A stretch of DNA of 18,732 nt from JADKIH01 sp031367345 (GCA_031367345.1 JANLPR010000130.1:1-18732), one strand, 5' to 3'. Counted from the first letter of the stretch, positions 7,880 through 15,620 are shown. Program-made: numbers and translations. The notes: a model not told the origin generated them from the sequence alone.

Positions 7880-8785
7880 TTATTTTCGTGTAAGTTCCTG
7901 GAAAATGTCTTCGAGCTTTTGTTCTTCCACATGCATTGATAATACTGTGTAATCGTTAGCAACAGCCCATTTGAAAAGACGACTTCTAGCGTCAATATCA
8001 TTTACCTGCAACTTCCATTTTGTGGTACCATTTTGTTCTCCATCAATTACTCCATCAATTTTTTTAAGTTGAGAAAGCGAAATTTCTTTGTCAAATTCAA
8101 CAAGTAATAATATTCCGGATGGATTTTTCTTTTGAAGTACATCTGTGTTTTCATTAGCAACAATTTTTCCTTTGTTGATAATGATTACACGATCGCAGAT
8201 GGCTTCTACTTCTTGCATAATGTGCGTAGAAAGAACCACTGTTTTTTCTTTACCTAATTTTTTTATTAAAGCTCTTATTTCTGTCAATTGATTTGGGTCG
8301 AGTCCTGAAGTTGGTTCGTCGAGAATAAGTACTTTCGGGTCGTGAATTAATGCTTGGGCTAAACCTACACGTTGACGATAGCCTTTAGAAAGCATGCCGA
8401 TCTTTTTATTTTGCTCAATAGTAAGTCCGGTAAGTTCAATCAGTTCTTTTATTTTTGATTCTTTATTTCCTTGGTACTTATAAACACTGCAAATGTAATT
8501 GAGGTATTCTTTAACATACATCTCTGGATAAAGTGGATTATGCTCTGGGAGATATCCAACGATTTTCTTTACTTCAATAGGCTGTTCGGTAACATCAAAT
8601 CCGCCAACAGTAATTTCGCCGGATGTTTGCGGAATAAAACCGGTAATGATCTTCATCATAGTCGATTTTCCTGCACCATTTGGACCTAAGAAGCCGATCA
8701 CTTTTCCGTTTCCTATTTCGAACGAAACATTGTCGAGTGCTTTCTGAGTTCCGTAGTATTTGCTTATATTTTTAACTGAGATCAT
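7880..8785 (-). CDS. gldA: Gliding-motility ABC transporter ATP-binding protein GldA
   Basis: This is an ABC ATPase of 301 residues with Walker A GPNGAGKST (34-42), signature LSKGYRQRVGLAQAL (from about 132), Walker B VLILDEPTSG and the switch histidine in LSTHIMQEVE. Length, the N-terminus MISVKNISKYYGTQKALDNV and the C-terminal VEEQKLEDIFQELTR fit GldA, the ATPase of the GldAFG transporter needed for gliding in Flavobacterium; general drug-export-type ABC ATPases are the alternative. No gldF or gldG permease gene lies in the window, which is common because gldA is often unlinked. The open frame reaches a TTG at 8815, but that codon is part of a perfect -7 box, so ATG 8785 is the start. Confidence 0.85.
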   Translation of the reverse strand: MISVKNISKYYGTQKALDNVSFEIGNGKVIGFLGPNGAGKSTMMKIITGFIPQTSGEITVGGFDVTEQPIEVKKIVGYLPEHNPLYPEMYVKEYLNYICSVYKYQGNKESKIKELIELTGLTIEQNKKIGMLSKGYRQRVGLAQALIHDPKVLILDEPTSGLDPNQLTEIRALIKKLGKEKTVVLSTHIMQEVEAICDRVIIINKGKIVANENTDVLQKKNPSGILLLVEFDKEISLSQLKKIDGVIDGEQNGTTKWKLQVNDIDARSRLFKWAVANDYTVLSMHVEEQKLEDIFQELTRK

Positions 8786-8812
8786 TTTCTGATGATGAAA
8801 CTTTGATATTGA

Positions 8813-8820
8813 CAAAGGTA
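8813..8820 (-). promoter_or_regulatory. Promoter -7 box for gldA
   Basis: On the minus strand this reads TACCTTTG, an exact TAnnTTTG match, 28-35 nt upstream of the gldA ATG. It overlaps the TTG at 8815 that would otherwise extend the frame. A -33 TTTG is not clear. The gene upstream (rsgA) is divergent, so a promoter must lie in this gap. Confidence 0.6.
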
Positions 8821-8917
8821 AAGATTCTATGGTATCGGAGAGTCGAAATAACGATTAATTTGAAAACAGATTGCTCTTGTTTACAGAACTCATTTAATCT
8901 TCAGTTAAAAAGTTGAA

Positions 8918-8946
8918 TTGAAAAAGGAAAAAACAACGTACTTTCG
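8918..8946 (+). promoter_or_regulatory. Promoter of the rsgA-dtd operon, nearly leaderless
   Basis: TACTTTCG (8939-8946) differs from the Bacteroidota -7 consensus TAnnTTTG at one position, and TTG at 8918-8920 stands 18 nt before it as a -33 element. The rsgA ATG at 8951 is only 4 nt after the box, so the transcript would have an extremely short or absent leader. The placement rules out the alternative TTG start at 8918. Confidence 0.55.
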
Positions 8947-8950
8947 CCAC

Positions 8951-9874
8951 ATGCAAGGAGTAGTAGTCAAATCAACCGGTAACCAATATTTAGTTCGGCT
9001 CGACGATCAATCAGAGATCATTTGCCGTACGAAAGGAAATCTGCGGTTGAAAGATTATGAAGCCACGAATCCAATTACGGTTGGCGATAGAGTAGAAGTA
9101 GAGATAAACGATTTCGAAGGTGAGCTGCATTGGATTTCATCGATTTTGCCTCGAAAGAATTACATCATTCGTAAGTCGGTAAAATTGTCGAAGCAAGTTC
9201 AGATTATAGCGGCGAACATTGATCGTGCATTTGTTGTAGCTACACCGGTTTTGCCTAAAACTTCATTAGGTTTTATCGATCGATTCTTAGCAACTGCAGA
9301 AGCATATCGAATTCCGGCAGGAATTATTTGGAATAAGTCGGATGTTTTTAACGCGGATGTATTTGATTTTTTAAGCGATGTAAATAAAATTTACGAAGCG
9401 GTGAATTATGAAACTCATATTGTGTCTGCGATAACCGGAGACGGTCTCGACAAATTAACAGCAGCGTTGAAAGGCAAGATTAATTTATTTTCCGGTCATA
9501 GTGGTGTTGGAAAATCGTCGTTGATTAATAAATTGATTCCCGACTTGCAAATAAAAACGGGAGGGTTATCATCAGGGCACATGAAAGGAACGCATACTAC
9601 CACGTTCGCTGAAATGCATACACTTCCATTTGGTGGATTTATTATTGATACGCCGGGCATTCGCGAATTTGGGACGATCGAATTTGCGAAGACAGAAGTG
9701 TCGCATTATTTTCCGGAGATATTTAATTTTAGTAAGAATTGTAAATTCAGTAATTGTATTCATACAAATGAAGTAAGCTGCGCCGTCAAAGATGCCGTAG
9801 GCGATGGTGCAATTGCAATGAGTCGCTATGAAAGTTATTTGAGTATATTGGGTGGACAAGATATTTTCCGATAA
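8951..9874 (+). CDS. rsgA: Ribosome small-subunit-dependent GTPase RsgA
   Basis: RsgA (YjeQ) is a circularly permuted GTPase that acts late in 30S assembly. The 307-residue product has an N-terminal OB-fold, then the permuted GTPase motifs: G4 NKSD (128-131) before G1 GHSGVGKSSL (182-191) and G3 DTPGIREFG. A C-terminal zinc-binding knuckle follows with Cys264, Cys269, His271 and Cys277. All expected elements are present. The frame opens at a TTG (8918), but that lies in the promoter, and homology begins at MQGVVVKSTGNQYLV, so ATG 8951 is chosen. dtd starts 3 bp after its stop, making it the first gene of a three-gene operon. Confidence 0.96.
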   Translation: MQGVVVKSTGNQYLVRLDDQSEIICRTKGNLRLKDYEATNPITVGDRVEVEINDFEGELHWISSILPRKNYIIRKSVKLSKQVQIIAANIDRAFVVATPVLPKTSLGFIDRFLATAEAYRIPAGIIWNKSDVFNADVFDFLSDVNKIYEAVNYETHIVSAITGDGLDKLTAALKGKINLFSGHSGVGKSSLINKLIPDLQIKTGGLSSGHMKGTHTTTFAEMHTLPFGGFIIDTPGIREFGTIEFAKTEVSHYFPEIFNFSKNCKFSNCIHTNEVSCAVKDAVGDGAIAMSRYESYLSILGGQDIFR

Positions 9875-9877
9875 GCA

Positions 9878-10330
9878 ATGCGTTGTGTAATTCAAAGAGT
9901 TTCTTCTGCTTCCGTTACAATTAACGGAAATGTAAAGTCGGCCATAGGAAACGGATTGCTGTTGTTAGTAGGCATAGAAGACAATGATAGCGATGAGGAC
10001 ATTGAATGGCTTAGTTCGAAGATTGTAAAGCTTCGTGTTTTCAATGACGATGCAGGAGTAATGAATTGTTCTGTTCAGGAAATTGGCGGCGATATATTAT
10101 GTGTGAGTCAATTTACGCTTCATGCATCTACCAAAAAAGGTAATCGTCCATCTTATATCAAAGCATCCCGGCCCGATTTTGCAATACCGATGTATGAAAA
10201 ACTAATTGGGCAATTAGAAAAGGACTTAGAAAGAAAAATATTTACAGGGGAGTTTGGTACTGATATGAAAGTAAGTTTGTTGAATGACGGGCCGGTAACC
10301 ATTATTATTGATTCTAAAAACAGAGAATAA
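9878..10330 (+). CDS. dtd: D-aminoacyl-tRNA deacylase
   Basis: Dtd hydrolyses D-aminoacyl-tRNA (and Gly-tRNA-Ala), recycling tRNA wrongly charged with D-amino acids. The 150-residue product has the usual length and both family signatures: SQFTLHA around residues 78-84 and the NDGPVT cross-subunit motif near the C-terminus. The N-terminus MRCVIQRVSSASVTI is typical. It begins 3 bp after rsgA and its stop codon directly abuts the ATG of the MazG-like gene, so translation is probably coupled. Confidence 0.97.
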   Translation: MRCVIQRVSSASVTINGNVKSAIGNGLLLLVGIEDNDSDEDIEWLSSKIVKLRVFNDDAGVMNCSVQEIGGDILCVSQFTLHASTKKGNRPSYIKASRPDFAIPMYEKLIGQLEKDLERKIFTGEFGTDMKVSLLNDGPVTIIIDSKNRE

Positions 10331-10669
10331 ATGGAAAACGAAATTTCATTGAATCAGGTTCAAGCAAAAGTTGATGAGTGGATAAAGCAATACGGCGTTC
10401 GTTATTTCAATGAGCTTACAAATATGGCATTGCTTACCGAAGAAGTAGGGGAAGTGGCAAGGATAATGGCGAGAGTGTATGGCGAACAGTCGTCGAAGGC
10501 GAGTGAGTTGAAAAACGAATTGCCCGATGAATTAGCCGATGTGCTTTTTGTTTTGGTTTGTATTGCTAACCAAACAGGGATAAATTTGCAAGAAGCGTTT
10601 GTGAAAAATTTGGAAAAGAAAACGAGAAGAGATTCGGAGAGGTATAATGGAAATGGAAAATTGCAATAA
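10331..10669 (+). CDS. MazG-like nucleotide pyrophosphohydrolase
   Basis: This 112-residue protein is all helical in appearance and carries the MazG-family metal-binding pattern: LLTEEVGEVARIM (EExxE) near residues 32-44, and ELPDELADVLFVLVCIANQTGI (ExxDxxxxL) further on. Single-domain MazG-like enzymes split (d)NTPs to the monophosphate and pyrophosphate and are thought to remove abnormal nucleotides; the exact substrate cannot be read here. It begins immediately after the dtd stop codon with no gap. The next gene converges on it with a 31-bp gap, in which I see no convincing terminator hairpin. Confidence 0.88.
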   Translation: MENEISLNQVQAKVDEWIKQYGVRYFNELTNMALLTEEVGEVARIMARVYGEQSSKASELKNELPDELADVLFVLVCIANQTGINLQEAFVKNLEKKTRRDSERYNGNGKLQ

Positions 10670-10700
10670 TATTTTTTGAGTGGAATTCTATTCGCCTAAT

Positions 10701-11420
10701 TTACTCTGCCTTATGTTTGGGTTCCTTTACCGGGTCTTCGTGAAAAAAGTACCTCAAATCTATTGTTAGATAATTTCCTACTAATAAATTTCCAACTGTA
10801 GCGTCGCGACCACCATTCGAATATTTCACCTTGTCGAAATAAATATATGAAAAAGGTCGATGGTAAGAAACGCCGATGTAAATGTTTCCGCTTTTAGGCG
10901 TGCGATATTCAAAGCCTATATTTCCATTGATGGCGGGTTGGAAAATATGATTTCGAAAGGATACGTGATTAAAAAATTGATCGTAAGTTACAATGTTGCT
11001 TGCAAACATGTCTAACGCCGGACCTAATGATCCATTGGCATATAATTTTTCTCCTATTCGTGCAAAGATCACCGCAGAAAATGGAATCTCATATCCAATC
11101 ATTCTAAAAGATGTTTCATGAACAAATGCGCCATCGGTAAAATTAAGTGCGTATTTTCTTTTCACATAATTAATACCACCTTCTAGAGCAAGTAAGTCTG
11201 AAAAAGAGTGACGTATAACAACTCCTCCGCTAAAACCGGAAGTTAACTCTGTTTCAAAATGAATATTGTTTAAGTCGTTGGTAATTTTTCCTGTGCCTAC
11301 AAAACTTACCGGAAAGATAGGCTTGTATTGAATGCCAACAGTCGTAACATTTTTTTGTGCAAAAATTGTCTTGGAAAAAAGCAAGACGAAAAATAAACAA
11401 CAGGTTAACCGAGCTTGCAT
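10701..11420 (-). CDS. Outer-membrane beta-barrel protein, unknown function
   Basis: The 239-residue product has a signal peptide ending near TIFAQ (about residue 22). The rest alternates hydrophobic and polar residues in short strands bounded by aromatic residues and glycines (SGGVVIRHSFSDLLALEGGINYVKRKY, INGNIGFEYR, IYIGVSYHRPFSYIYF), and the last strand before a charged tail is YLTIDLRYFF. This fits a small outer-membrane beta-barrel of the PorT/OMP_b-brl kind common in Bacteroidota. No substrate or named family is clear. It starts 3 bp after the upstream hydrolase gene ends, so the two are probably one transcript. Calling it a beta-barrel rests on strand pattern only. Confidence 0.8.
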   Translation of the reverse strand: MQARLTCCLFFVLLFSKTIFAQKNVTTVGIQYKPIFPVSFVGTGKITNDLNNIHFETELTSGFSGGVVIRHSFSDLLALEGGINYVKRKYALNFTDGAFVHETSFRMIGYEIPFSAVIFARIGEKLYANGSLGPALDMFASNIVTYDQFFNHVSFRNHIFQPAINGNIGFEYRTPKSGNIYIGVSYHRPFSYIYFDKVKYSNGGRDATVGNLLVGNYLTIDLRYFFHEDPVKEPKHKAE

Positions 11421-11423
11421 CGC

Positions 11424-12161
11424 TTACTGATTTGACAACTTTTTAAGTCGGTCGAGAAAACTCATCAATGCGATCCAGTATTCCTGATTACCTAGTGATT
11501 GAGTCCAAAGAACTTTTGATCCGTGATCGCCATTTCCCATTGGTATGTACTGAATTTTAATTCTTGAGTTCACGTCTTTGATCAATTCTGTTACATCAGC
11601 TGCTTCTTCTTTCGATGAAGTAATAAAAACAGGTTTTAATAGAGTTTTAATACTTGATCCGATAAAGTTCTTATTTGTAAAATATTCTCCCGGACTAAAA
11701 GCTACAGCAGCCATGATCTTTGGATTTTCTGCAGCAATTTTTAAAGCAAGCGAAGCGGAGTAGCTACTTCCTAAAATAATTATTGGCTTTTGGTATTTAG
11801 CATAAAGAAAATCAACAGCAGCAATCATGTCTTGTTCTGTATCCTCATAAACAGGATTCATCTTTTTTGCCTTTGCTGCTAATGCAGTTTCATTGGTGAT
11901 ATTATTAACGCTTTCACCCACACGTTGATCGATCGCCAAACAATTAAATCCAAATTTATTTAAGCGAAGTGCAGTTTCAGCATATTCACCACGGCTAAAT
12001 TTATTTTGATGACAAAGTAAAATAACAGGCAAGTTACTGCTTACAGGATACCAGTCGGCTGTAATCTTAAGTCCATCTTTCGAAGGAAAATTAACAGTGA
12101 GCTGTGCAGAAGCGGCTTGTGCCGAAAAAATAACTACTAAAAGCAGTAAAATTTTTTTCAT
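11424..12161 (-). CDS. Secreted alpha/beta hydrolase (dienelactone-hydrolase-like)
   Basis: The 245-residue product begins with a lysine-initiated signal peptide ending ASAQ (residue 20). The fold is that of an alpha/beta hydrolase: VILLCHQNKFSRGEY as the oxyanion-side loop, NCLAIDQRVGES, and IILGSSYSAS as the nucleophile elbow, where Ser133 is the likely nucleophile and Ser135 replaces the usual second glycine. His213 in GNGDHGSKVLW is the likely catalytic histidine. It resembles dienelactone-hydrolase and serine-peptidase-like hydrolases; the natural ester or peptide substrate is unknown. An open frame continues to 12236, but the added residues do not look like a signal peptide, whereas ATG 12161 begins one, so I use it. 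Confidence 0.87.
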   Translation of the reverse strand: MKKILLLLVVIFSAQAASAQLTVNFPSKDGLKITADWYPVSSNLPVILLCHQNKFSRGEYAETALRLNKFGFNCLAIDQRVGESVNNITNETALAAKAKKMNPVYEDTEQDMIAAVDFLYAKYQKPIIILGSSYSASLALKIAAENPKIMAAVAFSPGEYFTNKNFIGSSIKTLLKPVFITSSKEEAADVTELIKDVNSRIKIQYIPMGNGDHGSKVLWTQSLGNQEYWIALMSFLDRLKKLSNQ

Positions 12162-12387
12162 TGGGATTGAATTGAGCGAGCAATATAATAAAAAGTAAGT
12201 AAGCGCTCGATTGGGATTGATTGAAATAATTAACAATTGAATGATCGATAATGTGTATTAATCAGGATGCGCTTTTTTTGTTATCTGTGCTTCAGCTTTT
12301 GTTTGAGGCAGAGAAAAATGGTTGACTGCAAAAATGTTTATGGAAAAGGAATTGGATTTGCATCATTTCAAAAAAAACTACAAGACG

Positions 12388-13188
12388 ATGGACCAAAAAA
12401 CGTATGAAGATTTAATCTTCGAGAGGAAGAACAAATCGTATGGCGCCTATGAGTTAAGAACAAATTATGACAATCGTTTGATGCGCGCATTCGCACTAGG
12501 TATAGGAGGTTTGCTGTTTTTAGCAATTAATTTGTATCTCCTCAATCATTCAAATAAAATAGTTCCTGTTAAACCTACGATGACCGACGGAATACTCTTT
12601 TCTCAGCTTTTTGAAGCACAAAAAATTACCGTTGAGCCTGTGAAGCAAACACCAAGGCAAGTGGTAAAAACACAATCGCCCATAGCCACCATTTCCGATC
12701 CCAATGCGTATAAGCCGGTTGCCGTAGTAACTCCGACTGTGCAGACAGTTACACCAACCCTTTTGGCACCAACACCTTCAACCGGATTGACTGCATCGGT
12801 TGGGTCAACTGTAATTACAGAGGGAGGAAGCAGCGGCGAGAGCTTTGCCATTCCGCCAACCGGAACAGTAGTAAGCAACGCAGTTGTTGATCAGCAGCCG
12901 GAGTTTCCCGGTGGATTGGAAAGTTTCTATAAATTTTTGTCAGCCAACATCCGATTTCCGGCAGAGGCATTACGAGAAGGGATCAGTGCAAAATTGTTCG
13001 TATCGTTTGTAATTGATACCGAAGGACGATTGATAAGCATTGAGTTTGTAAAAAAAGCAGGTTATGGAATGGAGAATGCGATTGAAAAAGTATTAATAAA
13101 ATCCCCACTTTGGTTGCCGGGCCGGGTAAAAAGTGCAAAGGTGAACACGAAAATGATTTTGCCGGTAGCTTTCAACTTGATTCAATAA
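12388..13188 (+). CDS. tonB: TonB energy transducer (Bacteroidota type)
   Basis: TonB couples the proton gradient, through ExbB-ExbD, to outer-membrane receptors. The N-terminus has the Bacteroidota motif DLIFERKNKSYGAYELR, followed by one transmembrane segment (about 35-52), a proline/threonine-rich periplasmic linker, and a complete TonB C-terminal domain beginning PEFPGGLESFYKFLSANIRFPAEA. The open frame begins upstream at a TTG (12322) with ATGs at 12334 and 12340; I prefer ATG 12388, which leaves six residues before the conserved motif as in related proteins, but an earlier start is possible. From 12388 it has 266 residues. exbB follows after 111 bp containing its own -7 box, so the genes may be transcribed both together and separately. 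Confidence 0.88.
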   Translation: MDQKTYEDLIFERKNKSYGAYELRTNYDNRLMRAFALGIGGLLFLAINLYLLNHSNKIVPVKPTMTDGILFSQLFEAQKITVEPVKQTPRQVVKTQSPIATISDPNAYKPVAVVTPTVQTVTPTLLAPTPSTGLTASVGSTVITEGGSSGESFAIPPTGTVVSNAVVDQQPEFPGGLESFYKFLSANIRFPAEALREGISAKLFVSFVIDTEGRLISIEFVKKAGYGMENAIEKVLIKSPLWLPGRVKSAKVNTKMILPVAFNLIQ

Positions 13189-13268
13189 GATTTGCAGGCG
13201 TTCGTTTCACTAACATAAAAATGTTTACAAGTACAGAGAAGGCGCCGAGTGTAGGCAGCTATTCAACC

Positions 13269-13276
13269 TACTTTTG
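13269..13276 (+). promoter_or_regulatory. Promoter -7 box for exbB-exbD-tonB2
   Basis: TACTTTTG is an exact match to the Bacteroidota TAnnTTTG box and lies 23 nt before the exbB ATG. No clear TTTG is present at the -33 position. A short inverted repeat, GTAGG...CCTAC, overlaps the front of the box and could be a regulator site, but it is too short to claim. Confidence 0.55.
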
Positions 13277-13299
13277 CTAGCTACTCTAAAAAGGTTTAT

Positions 13300-14016
13300 A
13301 TGATAGGAATTATCTTACAGATGACACAAATGGGTGCTGCGGCAGCCGATACGTTACACAATACAGCAGCGGTTATGACACCGCCAGTAGAACAATCAAT
13401 TTCGTTATGGGATATGGCAGTGAAAGGCGGACCGATCCTTTATCCGATTGCAATACTTTCCATCTTAGCATTCTATTTTTTCTTTGAACGTTATTTTGTC
13501 ATTAAAAAATCGTCGAAGATTGATAATAATTTCATGAATCAAATTCGCGATTTCGTTCATAGTGGAAACATTGAATCGGCAAAGTCGCTGTGTCGAAACA
13601 CCAATACGCCCGTTGCAAGAATGATAGGCAAAGGGTTGTTACGATTGGGAAAGCCTGTAAAGGAAATTGAAACGGCGATTGAGAATGTAGGGAAGTTGGA
13701 AGTGTTTAAGATGGAGAAGAACATGAATATATTAAATTCGATTTCGGGCATAGCGCCGATGTTTGGATTCTTAGGAACCATTTTCGGAGTAATTAAAATC
13801 TTTTATCAAATAGCACAACAAAACAGTTTGGAGATAAATACGATCTCCGGAGGACTGTATGTAAAGATGATTTCATCAGCATCAGGATTACTTGTGGGAA
13901 TGATTGCTTATGCAGCGTATCACTACTTAAGTTTTATGATCGATCGCGTTGTAAATAAAATGGAAGTAAATGCATTAGAATTTATCGATCTTTTAGAAGA
14001 GCCGGTAAAAGGATAA
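13300..14016 (+). CDS. exbB: ExbB / TolQ / MotA-family proton channel
   Basis: ExbB forms the pentameric inner-membrane proton channel that powers TonB. The 238-residue product has three hydrophobic segments: GGPILYPIAILSILAFYFFF (about 43-62), ISGIAPMFGFLGTIFGVIKIF (about 148-168) and ISSASGLLVGMIAYAAYHYL (about 191-210). The middle block, with GIAPMFGFLGTIFG, is the signature of the MotA/TolQ/ExbB domain. A cytoplasmic stretch with the GKGL and ENVGKLEV elements lies between the first two. The first roughly 35 residues are not conserved, so a later start is conceivable. exbD follows 18 bp downstream. Confidence 0.93.
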   Translation: MIGIILQMTQMGAAAADTLHNTAAVMTPPVEQSISLWDMAVKGGPILYPIAILSILAFYFFFERYFVIKKSSKIDNNFMNQIRDFVHSGNIESAKSLCRNTNTPVARMIGKGLLRLGKPVKEIETAIENVGKLEVFKMEKNMNILNSISGIAPMFGFLGTIFGVIKIFYQIAQQNSLEINTISGGLYVKMISSASGLLVGMIAYAAYHYLSFMIDRVVNKMEVNALEFIDLLEEPVKG

Positions 14017-14034
14017 CAGTAAAAAACGACAGAA

Positions 14035-14436
14035 ATGAATTTAAGAAAAAGAGTACGTCATAGTGGGGAAGTTTACTCAGCATCGTTGAACGACATTATG
14101 TTTTTCCTTTTGTTGTTCTTCCTTATCACCTCTACAATGGCAACACCGAATGTGTTGAAATTGTTATTGCCGAATGCAAAAAGTAGTGTGCAAGGGTTTA
14201 AACATCCGCTTACGATTTCTGTAACGGAAGATCTTCAATATGCAGTAAACAATACACCAATAGCACAGGCAGATTTAGAAGCAACGTTAGTATCGATGAT
14301 TGCCGGCCAGCCCGATCCGACTGCATTATTAAAAGTAGATAAGTCGGTGCAGGTACAAAATCTGGTCGATCTATTAGATATCGGTAACCGTTTAAAGATT
14401 AAAATGGTATTAGCTACACAAACTTCGAAGAAATAA
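14035..14436 (+). CDS. exbD: ExbD / TolR-family proton-channel subunit
   Basis: The 133-residue product has the ExbD layout: a basic N-terminus (MNLRKRVRHSG), one transmembrane helix with the conserved proton-carrying aspartate in LNDIMFFLLLFFLITSTM (Asp20), then a small periplasmic domain starting LKLLLPNAK. It works with ExbB as the motor for TonB. It sits 18 bp after exbB and 3 bp before the second TonB-like gene, so all three are almost surely one operon. Confidence 0.93.
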   Translation: MNLRKRVRHSGEVYSASLNDIMFFLLLFFLITSTMATPNVLKLLLPNAKSSVQGFKHPLTISVTEDLQYAVNNTPIAQADLEATLVSMIAGQPDPTALLKVDKSVQVQNLVDLLDIGNRLKIKMVLATQTSKK

Positions 14437-14439
14437 ACT

Positions 14440-15282
14440 ATGGATGCTAACATCCGTTCACGGTCTGCCATTTTATCGGTAGCGGTACATGCGGTACTTT
14501 TTTTAATATTACTCTTTACGATGATGAAGACACAAGTACCACCCTTTCCGGAAGCGGGAGGTAATGGAGGAGTGTTAGTAAACATTGGAACAGTTGACGA
14601 GGCGAGTGGCGATGTGCAACCGATGGCAGAAGTTATTTCAAAAGCGCCGGTTGCGGAGAAAGTAACACCGACTACAGCGCCTGAAGAAAATTTCGCGACG
14701 CAGGATAATGAGAAGGTAGATATACCGCCGGTTAAAAAAGTAGAAACTAAAAAAGATGTGAAGCCGGTAAAGACAGAGGTGAAAGTAGTTTCAACAAAAC
14801 CGGCAGAGCCAGTGAAGACAGTGAATCCGAGTGCTATTTATCAGGGTAAAAATACAGCATCTAAAAGTCAAGGTACCGGAACAGGCGTTGGTGACCAGGG
14901 CGATCCGAATGGCGATCCGTTGAGTAAATATACAGGTAAGAATGGTAGTGGCGGAAATGGTGGACATGGCGCAGGCGATGGTGATGGCGAAGGGAATGGT
15001 TCAGGCAAAGGGTTGTCGTTTTCATTATCGGGGCGTAAGTTGATACGGACGCCGCAGATCACAGATCATTCGCAAGAGACAGGGAAAGTGGTCGTAGATA
15101 TTACAGTAGATAAAGACGGGAATGTAGAGACGGCAGTACCGGGCGGGCGAGGGTCGACAACAACGAGTGCCTATTTATTTCGATTGGCAAAAGAGGCAGC
15201 GTTGAAAGCCAAGTTCAATGCGAGTCCGGAGAAGGCCGACATACAGAAAGGGACAATTTCCTTTGTATTTTTGGTACAATAG
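14440..15282 (+). CDS. Second TonB/TolA-like energy transducer
   Basis: The 280-residue product has a single N-terminal transmembrane helix (SVAVHAVLFLILLFTMM, about 13-29), as in TonB and TolA, then a long linker rich in Pro, Lys, Val and Thr (60-140). A strikingly glycine-rich segment follows at about 147-190 (repeated GxGxG, GDGDGEGNGSGKG). The C-terminal domain (about 195-280) carries GKVVVDITVDKDGNVETAVPG and AKFNASPEKADIQKGTISFVFLVQ, which is a TonB-type fold. It has no PEFPGG motif, unlike the TonB upstream, so it is a different subfamily. Position 3 bp after exbD makes it the likely main partner of this ExbBD pair. Calling it tonB outright is not justified; TolA-like is possible. Confidence 0.88.
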   Translation: MDANIRSRSAILSVAVHAVLFLILLFTMMKTQVPPFPEAGGNGGVLVNIGTVDEASGDVQPMAEVISKAPVAEKVTPTTAPEENFATQDNEKVDIPPVKKVETKKDVKPVKTEVKVVSTKPAEPVKTVNPSAIYQGKNTASKSQGTGTGVGDQGDPNGDPLSKYTGKNGSGGNGGHGAGDGDGEGNGSGKGLSFSLSGRKLIRTPQITDHSQETGKVVVDITVDKDGNVETAVPGGRGSTTTSAYLFRLAKEAALKAKFNASPEKADIQKGTISFVFLVQ

Positions 15283-15407
15283 CGGAAAGGGTCTGGATGA
15301 AATTAGGAGGAAAAGCGAGAAAAGGGGGAACTAATATTTTTTTCGGGTCGATAATATTTTGAAAATCAGACCTTCAATTCTTGGCCATAAAAAATATCAA
15401 TTTAAGA

Positions 15408-15438
15408 TTTGGCGAGAGTAAAAAATCGTCTATATTTG
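15408..15438 (+). promoter_or_regulatory. Promoter for tRNA-Val
   Basis: TTTG at 15408-15411 and TATATTTG at 15431-15438 match both halves of the Bacteroidota promoter (TTTG, 19 nt, TAnnTTTG) exactly and with ideal spacing. The tRNA begins 37 nt after the -7 box. This is the clearest promoter in the window and a good marker for the phylum. Confidence 0.85.
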
Positions 15439-15475
15439 CCGACCCAAAAAGAAAAACAGTCTTTTTGCAAAAAAT

Positions 15476-15550
15476 GGGAGCTTAGCTCAGCTGGTTCAGA
15501 GCATCTGCCTTACAAGCAGAGGGTCACAGGTTCGAACCCTGTAGCTCCCA
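15476..15550 (+). tRNA. tRNA-Val (anticodon TAC)
   Basis: The full cloverleaf can be drawn by eye. The acceptor stem GGGAGCT (15476-15482) pairs with AGCTCCC (15543-15549), and the discriminator is A15550. The D arm is GCTC...GAGC. The anticodon stem TCTGC/GCAGA encloses loop CTTACAA with TAC at 15511-15513, and the T arm is ACAGG/CCTGT with loop TTCGAAC. The 3' CCA is not encoded. TAC reads valine GTA codons and, if modified, the other GTN codons. It has its own promoter and terminator and marks the border between core genes and accessory DNA. Confidence 0.97.
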
Positions 15551-15561
15551 CAGGAAAAATC

Positions 15562-15598
15562 AAAGGCTTACAAGAATTTAAACTTGTAAGCCTTTTTT
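15562..15598 (+). terminator. Rho-independent terminator after tRNA-Val
   Basis: AAAGGCTTACAAG (15562-15574) and CTTGTAAGCCTTT (15583-15595) form a perfect 13-bp stem with an 8-nt loop, followed by a T run to 15598. It starts 12 nt after the tRNA end and should end the tRNA transcript. Confidence 0.9.
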
Positions 15599-15599
15599 C

Positions 15600-15620
15600 A
15601 TTTGCACAAGATTTGCACAA
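15600..15620. repeat. Two 10-nt direct repeats beside the tRNA, possible att/integrase site
   Basis: ATTTGCACAA occurs at 15600-15609 and again at 15611-15620, separated by one G, an 11-bp period close to one helical turn. It lies directly after the tRNA terminator and before AT-rich accessory genes, where tyrosine-recombinase islands usually have their attachment region. No integrase gene and no second copy of the tRNA 3' end are visible in the window, so the att role is inference. Confidence 0.45.

Noticed and set aside
12603..12878. 91-codon minus-strand frame inside tonB.
   Set aside because: Antisense shadow of the Pro/Thr/Val-rich linker; no start context or homology.
14868..15062. Proline-rich 64-codon frame on the minus strand inside the second TonB-like gene.
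   Set aside because: It is the antisense shadow of the glycine-rich GGN/GAY codons of that gene.
15283..15372. GGTCTG (near 15291) and CAGACC (near 15367) as a terminator or regulatory stem after the TonB-like gene.
   Set aside because: The arms are only 6 bp and about 70 nt apart with no T run after them.
15511..15590. The 8-nt CTTACAAG of the tRNA anticodon region also appears in the terminator stem, suggesting a duplicated tRNA fragment.
   Set aside because: Only eight bases match and the flanks differ; chance is enough to explain it.
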